From Micromonospora eburnea (GTDB lineage: Bacteria > Actinomycetota > Actinomycetes > Mycobacteriales > Micromonosporaceae), in the NCBI RefSeq assembly GCF_900090225.1, contig NZ_FMHY01000002.1, positions 3,596,001-3,660,000 of the forward strand: a stretch of DNA of 64,000 nucleotides, given 5' to 3'. The notes under the pieces are model-generated. The model searched no databases. It was not told where the DNA came from and was given only the letters and a program-made list of their open reading frames with translations. Below are positions 42,796 through 51,375 of the stretch, in pieces; positions within the stretch are counted from its first letter, which is position 1; every line of letters begins with the position of its first letter. A program made the position numbers and the translations under genes.

Positions 42796-43284
42796 ATGGC
42801 CCAGGCGGTCACCAGACCCAGCAGCGCTCGGAAGGCCACCGGGGCGCGAAAGGCCCCGATGCCGAACAAGGCGGCGGCGAAGAAGGTCGCGACCGCCACC
42901 AGACGGGCGACCGGGGCGACCGCGGCCAAGACGCCGGGCGGCAAGCCCACCCCGACGACCGCCCGGGCCGCGAAGAAGAAGGACACCGCGGCCACCACCG
43001 CCACACCCAGCCGACGGCCGACCGCCAAGGCGACCGCCGCGAAGAAGGCGACGACCGCGAAGAAGGCCCCCGCCACCAAGGCGGCGGCGAAGAAGGCTCC
43101 CGCCACGCGGGCCACCGCGAAGAAGGCGACCGCACGGAAGGGCACGGCCCGCAAGGCCACGGCGAAGAAGGCCGCGGCCACCACCCGGGCCCGCCGGATC
43201 GCCGAGACCCGGACGCCGGCGAAGAAGGCGACCACCATGGAAACATTCGGCAACCGGCGTACGCCCCGAACAAGCGCCCGCTAA
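42796..43284 (+). CDS. Histone H1-like lysine/alanine-rich protein
   Basis: A 162-residue, extremely basic protein with many Ala-Lys-Lys and Ala-Thr-Lys repeats (PAKKA and TAKKA-type), few acidic residues and no globular domain. The composition is like the C-terminal tails of actinobacterial HupB and of eukaryotic histone H1, but the HU domain is absent. It should bind DNA or RNA without sequence preference. ATG 42796 has GGGAGGAG upstream. A stem-loop follows it. Confidence 0.75.
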   Translation: MAQAVTRPSSARKATGARKAPMPNKAAAKKVATATRRATGATAAKTPGGKPTPTTARAAKKKDTAATTATPSRRPTAKATAAKKATTAKKAPATKAAAKKAPATRATAKKATARKGTARKATAKKAAATTRARRIAETRTPAKKATTMETFGNRRTPRTSAR

Positions 43285-43333
43285 TCCCACCCCGCCCGCC
43301 CGGCGCCCCGGCGCCCCGGCGTGCGCAACATCA

Positions 43334-43375
43334 GGGAAGTTGCTGTCTCGCGGCGCGGGGAGGCAGCAACTTTCC
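43334..43375. terminator. Stem-loop between convergent genes
   Basis: Arms at 43334-43345 and 43364-43375 match at 11 of 12 positions with an 18-base loop. It ends the histone-like gene and could also stop the convergent gene. An extra GGAAGTTG copy follows at 43376-43383. Confidence 0.55.
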
Positions 43376-43421
43376 GGAAGTTGTCGCGTCCGGAGGCGGG
43401 TCACGACGGGAGGCGCCCCGG

Positions 43422-44366
43422 TCAGGGGGCGGTGAGCAGGCCGACCCGTTCGGCGGCGGCAGCGGCGCGACGGCGGTGCACCTCGCCCGCCTCGGCGGCG
43501 AGTTGGTCCCGCAACCGGTCGACCGCCGTGCCGGCCCGGTCGACCGCCTCCCGCGCCCGGCGGATCCGGCCGCGTACGGCGAGGTCGGTGAAGATGTTGT
43601 CGAGGAAGATGTCGGTGAAACGGGTCAACTCGCCCACCTCCAGTTCCGGCGCGACCCACCCGCCGGGCAGCCCGGCCAGCTCGGTACGCAGCACCGCCAG
43701 CCACCGGTCCGCGACCCGGGCCGCCGCCGCGGCGTCGTCCATCCGGTCGTGCTTCATCACGCTGCCCACGAGTCCGCCGCCGAAGAAGGTGTCGTAGGTG
43801 GACCAGCCGTCCGCCCTGGCCAGGCGGTCGCGTACCGCCGCCAGGGCGGTCCGGGCAGCCGCCGCGGCGCGGGCCGCCTCCTCGACCCGTCGGGCCCGGG
43901 CGGTGAGCCAATCCTGTTCGGCGGCCAGCGCGGCGAGGCGATCCGCCCGGCGGTCCCGGCCGGCGCGCAGCAGCCGTTCCCGCTCGTCGAGCAGGGCCGC
44001 GTACGCCGCGGGCGCGCCGGCCAGCTCGGCGTGGCGTGCCTGGGCGGCCCGGTGGTCGCGACGCAGCCCGGCGAGGCGTGCCCGCGCGTCCGCCTCGCGC
44101 CGGGCGGCCAACTCGGCCTCGGCGCGTTCCCGGGTCAGGTCGTCGTCGCGGGTGCCACGCAGGGAGGCGACGACGCGGGTGAGCGAGCGGCCTTCGAGGC
44201 GTTCGACGTCCTGCTGCTCCCGCTCGTACGCGTGGCGCAGCCCGTCGAGTTGCCGTTCCGCCTCCTCGACGCTGCGGCGCAGCAGCTCGACCTGCCCGCC
44301 GACGGTCTCGTGTTCGCGTACCCGTTCGGCCGCCTCGGCGAGCCGTCGCCTCACATCCCCGTCCAC
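43422..44366 (-). CDS. Coiled-coil hypothetical protein
   Basis: A 314-residue protein from GTG 44366. Most of it is a long coiled coil (Ala, Glu, Arg and Leu rich heptads, residues about 10-190). The centre has a conserved-looking DTFFGGGLVGSVMKHDRMDDAA block, known in other bacterial proteins of unknown function. There is no membrane segment. The function is unknown; the coiled coil suggests a scaffold or dimer role. GTG 44354 is an alternative start. Confidence 0.7.
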   Translation of the reverse strand: MDGDVRRRLAEAAERVREHETVGGQVELLRRSVEEAERQLDGLRHAYEREQQDVERLEGRSLTRVVASLRGTRDDDLTRERAEAELAARREADARARLAGLRRDHRAAQARHAELAGAPAAYAALLDERERLLRAGRDRRADRLAALAAEQDWLTARARRVEEAARAAAAARTALAAVRDRLARADGWSTYDTFFGGGLVGSVMKHDRMDDAAAAARVADRWLAVLRTELAGLPGGWVAPELEVGELTRFTDIFLDNIFTDLAVRGRIRRAREAVDRAGTAVDRLRDQLAAEAGEVHRRRAAAAAERVGLLTAP

Positions 44367-44441
44367 GAGGCCATTGCAGCGCGGCCGCGCAAGCCCGTAC
44401 CCGGCGGACCCGGCCGGCCGCCGCTGCGGCAGGATGGCCCC

Positions 44442-44867
44442 GTGGCGAGACGTGGCGCAGGCCGGGGCGCGGCCGAAGGGGCGAGCGGGGCCTGCCCGTG
44501 CGGGACGGGCCGGCCGTACCCGGACTGCTGTGGCCCGATCCACCGGGGCGTGTCGACGGCGGCGACCGCCGAGGCGCTGATGCGCTCGCGGTTCAGCGCC
44601 TTCGCCGTCGGCGACGTCGACCATCTGCTGCGTAGCTGGCACTCCTCGACCCGACCGGCGACGCTGCGGTTGGATCCGGGGCTGCGGTGGCTGCGGCTGG
44701 AAGTCCTCGGCAGCGACCGGGGCGGGCTCTTCGACACCGCCGGCACGGTCCGGTTCCGCGCCCACTACCGGGAGGCGGGCCGCCCCGGAACGCTGGAGGA
44801 GCACAGCCGGTTCGTCCGGGAGGACGGCCACTGGACCTACCTCGACGCCGTACCCGACCGACCCTGA
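44442..44867 (+). CDS. YchJ-family protein with SEC-C motif
   Basis: A 141-residue protein of the UPF0225/YchJ family. An N-terminal cysteine cluster CPCGTGRPYPDCCG is the SEC-C zinc motif, followed by the LMRSRFSAFAVGDVDHLLRSWH block and the conserved LEVL and HSRFVREDGHW segments. The family is widespread and its function unresolved; a fold relation to nuclear transport factor 2 is known. GTG 44442 has AGGA seven bases upstream. It is convergent with gluconokinase. Confidence 0.85.
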   Translation: MARRGAGRGAAEGASGACPCGTGRPYPDCCGPIHRGVSTAATAEALMRSRFSAFAVGDVDHLLRSWHSSTRPATLRLDPGLRWLRLEVLGSDRGGLFDTAGTVRFRAHYREAGRPGTLEEHSRFVREDGHWTYLDAVPDRP

Positions 44868-44908
44868 CGGCACCGCGGGCCTGTCCGGGCATGGCCCGGA
44901 AACGCCGA

Positions 44909-44942
44909 GGTCCGGCCCCGACACAAACGCCGAGGCCGGACC
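44909..44942. terminator. Bidirectional stem-loop between convergent genes
   Basis: GGTCCGGCC at 44909-44917 pairs perfectly with GGCCGGACC at 44934-44942. It lies between the ychJ-like gene and gluconokinase, both of which read into it. Confidence 0.55.
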
Positions 44943-44956
44943 CGGTAGGACCCTGA

Positions 44957-45493
44957 TCAGCGGCCGGGGGCCGGTGCGCGCAGCGGCAGGCCGAGCCGGT
45001 CGATCGCCGCCCGGACGAGTTCGTCCGGCGTCGCCGCCACCTCCAGCACCACCCCGGACTCGTCCGGGTCGAGGTGCTCCAGGGTCGCCCGCTGCGAGTC
45101 GAACAGGCTCGCCGGCATGTAGTGCCCGACCCGCCGGTCCAACCGTTCCCGCATCAGCTCCGCCGCCCCGTCCAGGTGCAGGAACTCCACGCCCGGCGGC
45201 CCCTGCCGCAGCACGTCCCGGTAGGCGCGCTTCAGCGCCGAGCAGGCCAGCACGGTGGAGACCCCCTCGGCGTGCCGCTCGGCCATCCAGCCGGCCAGGG
45301 CGCGCAGCCAGGGCCAGCGCGCCGCGTCGTCCAGCGGGATGCCGGCGCGCATCCGCGCCACGTTGGCCGCCGAGTGGAACTCGTCGGCCTCGGCGAACCG
45401 CAGGCCGGTCAGTTCGCTGATCCCCCGGGCCACCGTCGTCTTGCCCGCTCCGGACACGCCCATCACCACGATGTGCCGGGGCTCACCAGTCAT
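44957..45493 (-). CDS. gntK: Gluconokinase
   Basis: A 178-residue P-loop kinase of the GntK family. Walker A is GVSGAGKTT near residue 12, EADEFHS follows, [13 protein letters not shown] is the lid region, and a [12 protein letters not shown] motif comes late. It phosphorylates gluconate to 6-phosphogluconate for the pentose phosphate route. It is the last gene of the sugar-acid operon and overlaps the dehydratase gene before it by 11 bases, so it is translationally coupled. Confidence 0.93.
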   Translation of the reverse strand: MTGEPRHIVVMGVSGAGKTTVARGISELTGLRFAEADEFHSAANVARMRAGIPLDDAARWPWLRALAGWMAERHAEGVSTVLACSALKRAYRDVLRQGPPGVEFLHLDGAAELMRERLDRRVGHYMPASLFDSQRATLEHLDPDESGVVLEVAATPDELVRAAIDRLGLPLRAPAPGR

Positions 45494-46712
45494 GGACGGT
45501 GCCGTCCTTGAGCCGGTTGTAGGGCAGGTACGCCGGCTGGTACGGGAACTTGGCGGCGGCCTCCTCGTCGAGTTCGACGCCGAGGCCGGGCTGCTCCCCG
45601 GGGTGCAGGTAGCCGTCGGTGAAGGTGAACGACTGGCGGAACACCTCGTTGGTGAGCGGGCCGTGCTGCATGTACTCCTGGATGCCGAAGTTGTGGATGG
45701 CCAGGTCCAGGTGCAGCGCGGCGGCCATGCCGACCGGCGAGATGTCGGTGGGGCCGTGGATGCCGGACTTGATCTGGTACTGGGCGGCGAAGTCGAGCAG
45801 CTTGCGCATGGCGGTGATGCCGCCGGTGTGGGTCACCGCGGACCGGACGTAGTCGATGAGCTGTTCCCGGATCAGCGTCTGGTAGTCCCAGACGGTGTTG
45901 AACACCTCGCCGATGGCCAGCGGCGTGGTGGTGTGCTGGCGGACCAGCCGCAACGCCTCCTGGTTCTCCGCCGGGGTGCAGTCCTCCAGCCAGAACAGGT
46001 CGTACGGTTCGAGCGCCTTGCCGAGCTTGGCGGCCTGGATGGGGGTCATCCGGTGGTGCCCGTCGTGCAGCAACGGCAGTTCGGGGCCGAACTCGTTGCG
46101 GACCGCCTCGAAGACGCCGGGCAGGTGGCGCAGGTAGGCGCGGGTGTCCCAGTCCTCCTCGGCGGGCAGCGGGGTGCGCTGGGCGGGCTCGTAGTCGTAG
46201 CGCTTGCCGTCGGCGCTGGGCTGGGCGGCCACCCCGTAGACGGCGTTGATGCCGGGCACCGAGGTCTGCACCCGGATGGACCGGAAGCCCAGCTCCAGGT
46301 GGTGCCGGATCGAGTCGAACAGCTCGGGCAGGTCCCGCCCGGAGGCATGCCCGTACGCCATGATCCCGGTCCGGGAGGCGCCGCCGAGGAGCTGGTAGAG
46401 CGGCATCCCGGCGGCCTTGGCCTTGATGTCCCAGAGGGCCACGTCCACCGCCGCGATGGCGGCCATGGTGACCGGGCCGCGCCGCCAGTACGCCGACCGG
46501 TAGAGGAACTGCCAGGTGTCCTCGATGCGGTGCGGGTCCCGCCCGATCAGCAGCGGGACGACGTGGTCGGCCAGGTAGGACGCGACGGACAGCTCCCGCC
46601 CGTTGAGGGTGCCGTCCCCCAGCCCGGTCAGCCCCTCGTCTGTGGTGATCTTGAGGGTGACGAAGTTGCGGTCGGGGCTGGAGACGATGACGTCCGCTGC
46701 GACGATCTTCAC
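45483..46712 (-). CDS. Mannonate/gluconate-type dehydratase, enolase superfamily (ManD-like)
   Basis: A 409-residue protein. The enolase-fold N-terminal lid domain is followed by the barrel. Metal ligands are Asp in LLHDGHHR, Glu in FWLEDC and Glu in [18 protein letters not shown] and [11 protein letters not shown] are ManD features. Family members dehydrate D-mannonate and/or D-gluconate to 2-keto-3-deoxygluconate. This substrate would feed the KDG kinase beside it. It starts 27 bases after that kinase gene. Confidence 0.9.
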   Translation of the reverse strand: MKIVAADVIVSSPDRNFVTLKITTDEGLTGLGDGTLNGRELSVASYLADHVVPLLIGRDPHRIEDTWQFLYRSAYWRRGPVTMAAIAAVDVALWDIKAKAAGMPLYQLLGGASRTGIMAYGHASGRDLPELFDSIRHHLELGFRSIRVQTSVPGINAVYGVAAQPSADGKRYDYEPAQRTPLPAEEDWDTRAYLRHLPGVFEAVRNEFGPELPLLHDGHHRMTPIQAAKLGKALEPYDLFWLEDCTPAENQEALRLVRQHTTTPLAIGEVFNTVWDYQTLIREQLIDYVRSAVTHTGGITAMRKLLDFAAQYQIKSGIHGPTDISPVGMAAALHLDLAIHNFGIQEYMQHGPLTNEVFRQSFTFTDGYLHPGEQPGLGVELDEEAAAKFPYQPAYLPYNRLKDGTVHDW

Positions 46713-46739
46713 GCGGATTGCCTTTCTCGAAGGGTGGGG

Positions 46740-47756
46740 TCAGCGAATGGTGTCGCCGGGCTGCCGGGAGTCCAGGAGGGACAGCTCGTCGCGGCGCGGC
46801 AGGGCCTCCCAGTCGCCATGCCCGGCGACGGCGAACGCGCCGAGGGTGACCGCGCGGCGCAGCCGCCCGGCCAGGTCGAGTCCGTCCAGGTGGCCGGAGA
46901 GGTAGCCGGCGGTGAAGGCGTCCCCCGCGCCGACGGTGTCGACCGCCGTCACGGGCAGCGCCGCCGCCTCCAGCCGGCCGTCCCGGGTGTACGCGCGGGC
47001 GCCGTCGCCGCCGAGCTTCACCAGCACGGTCGACACGCCCCGGTCGAGCAGTTCGGCCACCACGGTCGGCTCGTCGGCGCCCGGCGTGCCGACGAGATCC
47101 AGCTCGTCGGCGGAGGCCACGACGACCGAGACGTGGCCGGCGAGCGGGGTGAGCACGGCCCGGGCGGCGTCCCGGCTCCACAGCTTCGCCCGGTGGTTGA
47201 CGTCGAGGCAGACCAGCGCACCGGCCCGGGCGGCGGCCCGCGCCGCCCACGTCGTGGCCTCCCGGGCGCTGTCGGACAGCGCCGGGGTGATCCCGGTCAG
47301 GTGCAGCACCCGCGCCCCGGCCGCCAGGGCGGGACGCAGGTCGTCGACGCGCAGCGCGGACCCGGCCGAGCCGGCCCGCTGGTAGATGACCCGGGTCAGG
47401 TCGGCGGTGCGCCGCTCCAGGAACATCAGCCCGGCCGAGCGCTCCGGGTCGCGGATCACGTGGGTGACGTCCACGCACTCGGCGCGCAGCTGCCGCAGCA
47501 GGAATCCGCCCAGCTCGTCGTCGCTGACCCGGCCGGCGAAGGCCGCGCGGTGGCCGAGCCGGGACACGCCGATGGCCACGTTGCACTCCGCCCCGGCCAG
47601 GTGCGGGTGCAGCGGGCCGCCGGCGGCGATCGGCCCGGCCGAGCGCAACGACACCAGGGACTCGCCGAAGGTGAGCAGGTCGACGCCGGCCCCGGTGCGG
47701 GGGCCGGGTAGGCGCGGGCCCGGCTCGCGTACGGCGTCGAGGTCGGCGGCGGTCAT
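46740..47756 (-). CDS. 2-keto-3-deoxy-sugar-acid kinase, PfkB family
   Basis: A 338-residue ribokinase-type sugar kinase. The early LLTFGESLVSL and GGxxxNVAIG-type segments and the catalytic DTVGAGDAFTAGYL motif near 265-280 are seen. Position in the operon indicates 2-keto-3-deoxygluconate or -galactonate as substrate, giving the 6-phosphate for the neighbouring aldolase. It overlaps that gene by four bases. ATG 47756 gives an N-terminal extension of about 25 residues before the domain; a later start is possible. Confidence 0.9.
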   Translation of the reverse strand: MTAADLDAVREPGPRLPGPRTGAGVDLLTFGESLVSLRSAGPIAAGGPLHPHLAGAECNVAIGVSRLGHRAAFAGRVSDDELGGFLLRQLRAECVDVTHVIRDPERSAGLMFLERRTADLTRVIYQRAGSAGSALRVDDLRPALAAGARVLHLTGITPALSDSAREATTWAARAAARAGALVCLDVNHRAKLWSRDAARAVLTPLAGHVSVVVASADELDLVGTPGADEPTVVAELLDRGVSTVLVKLGGDGARAYTRDGRLEAAALPVTAVDTVGAGDAFTAGYLSGHLDGLDLAGRLRRAVTLGAFAVAGHGDWEALPRRDELSLLDSRQPGDTIR

Positions 47757-48376
47757 GCGACGGCGGCGAGGTAGGCGCGGGCCCGCTCGCGCAGGGCGTC
47801 GAGGTCGCCGCCGGAGGCGGCGTCACCGACCAGCGGCCCGCCCACGCCGACGGCGATCGCCCCGGCGGCGAAGTATCCGGGCAGGTCGGCCAGACCCACC
47901 CCGCCGACCGCGACGAACGGGATGTCCGGGAACGGGTCGCGCACCGCCTTCAGGTACGCCGGACCGCCCACCGACACCGGGAACAGCTTGATCGCCGACG
48001 CTCCCATCCGCATCGCGGTGTACGCCTCGGTCGGGGTGAACGCTCCGGCGGCGACGGGCAGGCCGCGCCGGGCCGCCGCGGGGATCGACTCGACCACGGC
48101 CGGCGTGACCACGAACTGCGCGCCCGCGGCGGCCACGTCCGCGACGTCGGCGGCGGTGAGCACCGTCCCGGCGCCGACGAGGGAACCGGCGGGCGCGACC
48201 GCGCGCAGCGCCTCGATGGCCGAGGCCGCGTTCGGCGTGGTCAGGGCCACCTCGACGATGCGTACGCCCTCTTCCAGCAGCGTGGTGCCGGCGGCGATCG
48301 CGCCGGCGGTGTCGGTGCCGCGGATGACCGCGAGGATCCGGGTGTCGGCGAGTTCGGAGACGAGATTGACAGTCAT
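47753..48376 (-). CDS. KDPG/KDPGal aldolase (Eda family)
   Basis: A 207-residue class I aldolase. The catalytic Glu in VEVALTTPNA, the motif GAGTVLTAADV and the Schiff-base Lys in SAIKLFP are present. It splits 2-keto-3-deoxy-6-phosphogluconate, or its galactonate epimer, to pyruvate and glyceraldehyde 3-phosphate. ATG 48376 starts four bases after the dehydratase gene. It completes an Entner-Doudoroff-like branch for sugar acids. Confidence 0.93.
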   Translation of the reverse strand: MTVNLVSELADTRILAVIRGTDTAGAIAAGTTLLEEGVRIVEVALTTPNAASAIEALRAVAPAGSLVGAGTVLTAADVADVAAAGAQFVVTPAVVESIPAAARRGLPVAAGAFTPTEAYTAMRMGASAIKLFPVSVGGPAYLKAVRDPFPDIPFVAVGGVGLADLPGYFAAGAIAVGVGGPLVGDAASGGDLDALRERARAYLAAVA

Positions 48377-48380
48377 GCGA

Positions 48381-49529
48381 TCACCATTCCGCATAGGAGC
48401 CGTCGCGGTGCCGCCAGGTGGGGCTGCGCCAGGCGTGCCCGCGCTTGTCCGCCACCCGCACCGCGGTTTCGTCGATCTCGATGCCGAGGCCGGGTGCCGT
48501 GAGCCGCTCGACGTAGCCGTCGACGAAGGTCAGCGGCTCCTTGTCGAGGCAGTAGTCGAGCACCTCGGCGCCGAGGTTGTAGTGGATGCCGATGCTCTGC
48601 TCCTGGATCAGGTAGTTCGGCGTGGCGAAGCCGACCTGGAGACAGGCCGCCAGGGCGATCGGGCCGAGCGGGCAGTGCGGGGCGAGCTGCACGTCGTACA
48701 CCTCGGCCAGCGCGGCGATCTTGCGGACCTCGGTGATGCCACCGGCGTGCGAGAGGTCCGGCTGGGCGACCGCGATGCCGGCCTGGAGCACCGGCAGGAA
48801 CTCCTGCCGGTTGTAGAGCCGCTCCCCGGTGGACACCGGTGTGGTGGTGGCGCGGACCAGCTCGCCGATGAGGTGCGAGTTCTCCGGGACGACCGGCTCC
48901 TCCAGGAAGAACGGCCGGTAGGGCTCGAGCAGCGGGGCGACCCGGCGGGCGGTGGCGAGGCTGAACCGGCCGTGGAAGTCGACCGCGACGTCCCGGTGGT
49001 CGCCGAGCACCTCGCGGGCCGCGGCGACCCGCTGGACCACGCCGTCGAGCTCGGCCACCGAGGCCATCGGGCTCATCGGGCCGGAGGCGTTCATCTTCAC
49101 CGCGGTGAGGCCCGACTCGACGGCGGCGCTGATCTGGTCGCGTACCTCGCTGGGCTCGTCGCCGCCGACCCAGCCGTACACCCGGATCCGGTCCCGGACC
49201 GGGCCGCCGAGCAGCTGGTGCACCGGGGCCCCGTAGTGCTTGCCGGCGATGTCCCACAGTGCCTGGTCGAGGCCGGCCACCGCGCTGGCCAGGATCGGCC
49301 CGCCGCGATAGAAGGAGCCCTTGGTCATGACCTGCCAGTGGTCCTCGATCCGCAGCGCGTCCCGGCCGATCAGCAGTTCGCTGAGCTGCTCGACGGCGGT
49401 GCGGACGGTCTCGGACCGGCCCTCGCAGGTCGCCTCCCCCCAGCCGACGATCCCGTCGGTGGTCTCGACGCGGACGAAGAGCCAGCGGGGGGCGACGAGG
49501 AAGGTCTCGATGCGCTCGATGGTGGTCAT
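48381..49529 (-). CDS. D-galactonate dehydratase-like enolase-superfamily enzyme
   Basis: A 382-residue enolase-superfamily dehydratase. Metal and acid/base residues are visible in VAVDFHGRF, FFLEEPV, VSTGERLYN, QPDLSHAGGI and the late APHCPLGP. The pattern is that of DgoD-type D-galactonate dehydratase, which forms 2-keto-3-deoxygalactonate. A related hexonate substrate cannot be excluded. It lies between the transport genes and the aldolase. Confidence 0.9.
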   Translation of the reverse strand: MTTIERIETFLVAPRWLFVRVETTDGIVGWGEATCEGRSETVRTAVEQLSELLIGRDALRIEDHWQVMTKGSFYRGGPILASAVAGLDQALWDIAGKHYGAPVHQLLGGPVRDRIRVYGWVGGDEPSEVRDQISAAVESGLTAVKMNASGPMSPMASVAELDGVVQRVAAAREVLGDHRDVAVDFHGRFSLATARRVAPLLEPYRPFFLEEPVVPENSHLIGELVRATTTPVSTGERLYNRQEFLPVLQAGIAVAQPDLSHAGGITEVRKIAALAEVYDVQLAPHCPLGPIALAACLQVGFATPNYLIQEQSIGIHYNLGAEVLDYCLDKEPLTFVDGYVERLTAPGLGIEIDETAVRVADKRGHAWRSPTWRHRDGSYAEW

Positions 49530-49534
49530 GCCGC

Positions 49535-50350
49535 TCAGCCCTTCGTGGCGCCGGCGGTGAGGCCGGAGACGATGTACTTCTGCACGAACAGGGCGATCAC
49601 CATGATCGGCAGGGTGACCACGGTGGCCGCGGCCATCAGGCCGCCCCAGTCGATGCTGGCGTAGCCGACGAAGTCGAAGATCGCCACCGGCAGGGTCTTG
49701 GTGTCCGCGCCGGAGAGCACCAGGGCGAACATGAAGTTGTTCCAGGAGAAGATGAAGGACAGGATCCCGGCCGTGGCGATGCCCGGCACGGAGAGCGGCA
49801 GGGTGATCCGGCGGAACGCGCCGATGTGGGTCAGCCCGTCGACCAGCGCCGCCTCCTCCAGGTCCTCGGGAAGGCTGTCGAAGAAGCCCATCATGATGTA
49901 GACGATCAGCGGCAGCGACACGAACATGTGGCTGAGGATCAGCACCGTGAAGCCGCCGACCATCTGCAGGTTCGAGAAGACGTAGTACCAGGGCACCAGG
50001 AGCGAGACACCGGGGATGACCCGGGCCATGAGCACGACGAGCGCGGACTTCTTCATGTTGAACCGGCTCATCGAGTACGCGGCCGGCACCCCGAGGATGA
50101 GGGAGAGCAGCGTGGCGGCGAACGCCACCCAGAGGCTGTTGCCGATGAACTGGACGTAGTTCGCCTGCTGGAGCACGTTGTGGTAGTTGTCCAGCGTGGG
50201 CGTGAAGGCGAACGCCTTCTCGGTGTCGTAGATGTCGACGTTGGTCTTGAACGAGGCGGCGATCATCCAGAGCAGCGGGGCGATCAACGAGATCACCACG
50301 ACGGCCAGCGCCAGCGCCTTGAAGACCTTGAACGGCCGGCTCGGGTTCAT
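49535..50350 (-). CDS. Carbohydrate ABC transporter permease (MalG type)
   Basis: A 271-residue inner-membrane permease with six helices. The EAA coupling loop (LPEDLEEAALVDGLTHIGAFRRITLPL in outline) and the N-terminal segment LALAVVVISLIAPLLWMIAASF are typical. ATG 50350 overlaps the upstream permease stop by four bases. It is paired with the second permease and the binding protein. No ATPase gene is in the operon, so a shared MsiK-like ATPase elsewhere is inferred. Confidence 0.93.
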   Translation of the reverse strand: MNPSRPFKVFKALALAVVVISLIAPLLWMIAASFKTNVDIYDTEKAFAFTPTLDNYHNVLQQANYVQFIGNSLWVAFAATLLSLILGVPAAYSMSRFNMKKSALVVLMARVIPGVSLLVPWYYVFSNLQMVGGFTVLILSHMFVSLPLIVYIMMGFFDSLPEDLEEAALVDGLTHIGAFRRITLPLSVPGIATAGILSFIFSWNNFMFALVLSGADTKTLPVAIFDFVGYASIDWGGLMAAATVVTLPIMVIALFVQKYIVSGLTAGATKG

Positions 50351-51297
50351 CGCTCCAACCCCTTCTTGCGGTAGGTCAGGGCCCACATCACCCCGATGAT
50401 GATCAGGAAGAAGATGATGAGGACCGTCGATGAGATGCCGTACTCGTTGTAGTCGAAGCTCAGGCCGTACGCGTAGACGTTGAGCGTTTCCACCTCGTGG
50501 AACGACCCGCCGCCGCGGCCCTTGGTGGCATAGAGGATGTCGAAGGTCTTCAGCGCGTCGATGCCGCGCAGCAGGATCGCGACGATCACGGTGGGCATCA
50601 GCAGCGGCAGGGTGACGTGCCGGAACCGCTGCCAGGTGCTGGCACCGTCGATGAGGGCCGCCTCCTGGGGCTCGTCGGAGAGCGAGGTCAGACCGGCGAG
50701 CAGGATCAGCACGACCATCGGCGTCCACTGCCAGATGTCGATGAACATCGTCGTCGGCAGAGCCGAGTTCTGGCCGGCGAGCCAGGGCTGCGCGCCGATA
50801 CCGACCCAGCTGAGCATCTGGTTGGCCATGCCGATGTTGGGGTCGAAGATCAGCCGCCACATCATGCCGACCGCGACCGGGGTGGCCACCAGCGGCAGCA
50901 GGATGGCGACCCGGACCCACCGCTCACCGCGGAACGGCCGCCACAGCAACAGGGCGATCGCCATGCCGAGCACGACCTCGACGAGGAGCACGATGCCGGT
51001 GAAGAAGACGGTGCGCCACACCGCCGGCCAGAACCGGTCGGTGTCGCTGAGCACGTCGAGGTAGTTCTGGAAGCCGATGAAGCTGCTCTCGGCGCGTACC
51101 GAACCCTCGGCGTCGGTCAGGCTGAGGTATCCGGTCCACGCCACCGGGAAGATGATCAGCACGGCGACGAACGCCATGGCGGGTGCCGCGAAGAGCCACT
51201 TGCGGTGCGCGTTGGCCCAGCGCGACCAGGCCGACTCCGCCGCGGATGTCGGGCGCACGTCGGGCGATCTGGTGACGGGTGCGGTAGGGGCTGACAT
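50347..51297 (-). CDS. Carbohydrate ABC transporter permease (MalF type)
   Basis: A 316-residue inner-membrane permease. A basic N-terminal tail precedes TM1 (KWLFAAPAMAFVAVLIIFPVAW). The EAA loop reads SDEPQEAALIDGASTWQRFRHVTLPLL in outline. It forms the channel with the MalG-type permease. ATG 51297 has GGAG upstream, and the gene overlaps its partner by four bases. Confidence 0.93.
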   Translation of the reverse strand: MSAPTAPVTRSPDVRPTSAAESAWSRWANAHRKWLFAAPAMAFVAVLIIFPVAWTGYLSLTDAEGSVRAESSFIGFQNYLDVLSDTDRFWPAVWRTVFFTGIVLLVEVVLGMAIALLLWRPFRGERWVRVAILLPLVATPVAVGMMWRLIFDPNIGMANQMLSWVGIGAQPWLAGQNSALPTTMFIDIWQWTPMVVLILLAGLTSLSDEPQEAALIDGASTWQRFRHVTLPLLMPTVIVAILLRGIDALKTFDILYATKGRGGGSFHEVETLNVYAYGLSFDYNEYGISSTVLIIFFLIIIGVMWALTYRKKGLER

Positions 51298-51332
51298 GAG
51301 GTCTCCGGTGCTCAGGGCCAGGGGTCCGAACG

Positions 51333-51368
51333 GCGGGGTGGCGGAGCCGGTCGGCCCCGCCACCCCGC
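51333..51368 (-). terminator. 12-bp intercistronic stem-loop after the binding-protein gene
   Basis: Perfect arms at 51333-51344 and 51357-51368 enclose a 12-base loop. It separates the solute-binding-protein gene from the permeases, as in the peptide-transport operon, and would allow higher expression of the binding protein. Confidence 0.6.
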
Positions 51369-51375
51369 GCGCGGG

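Noticed and set aside
44909..44942. Direct repeats AACGCCGAGG in the gap as a tandem repeat array
   Set aside because: There are only two copies, and they are explained as the arms of a stem-loop terminator between convergent genes.
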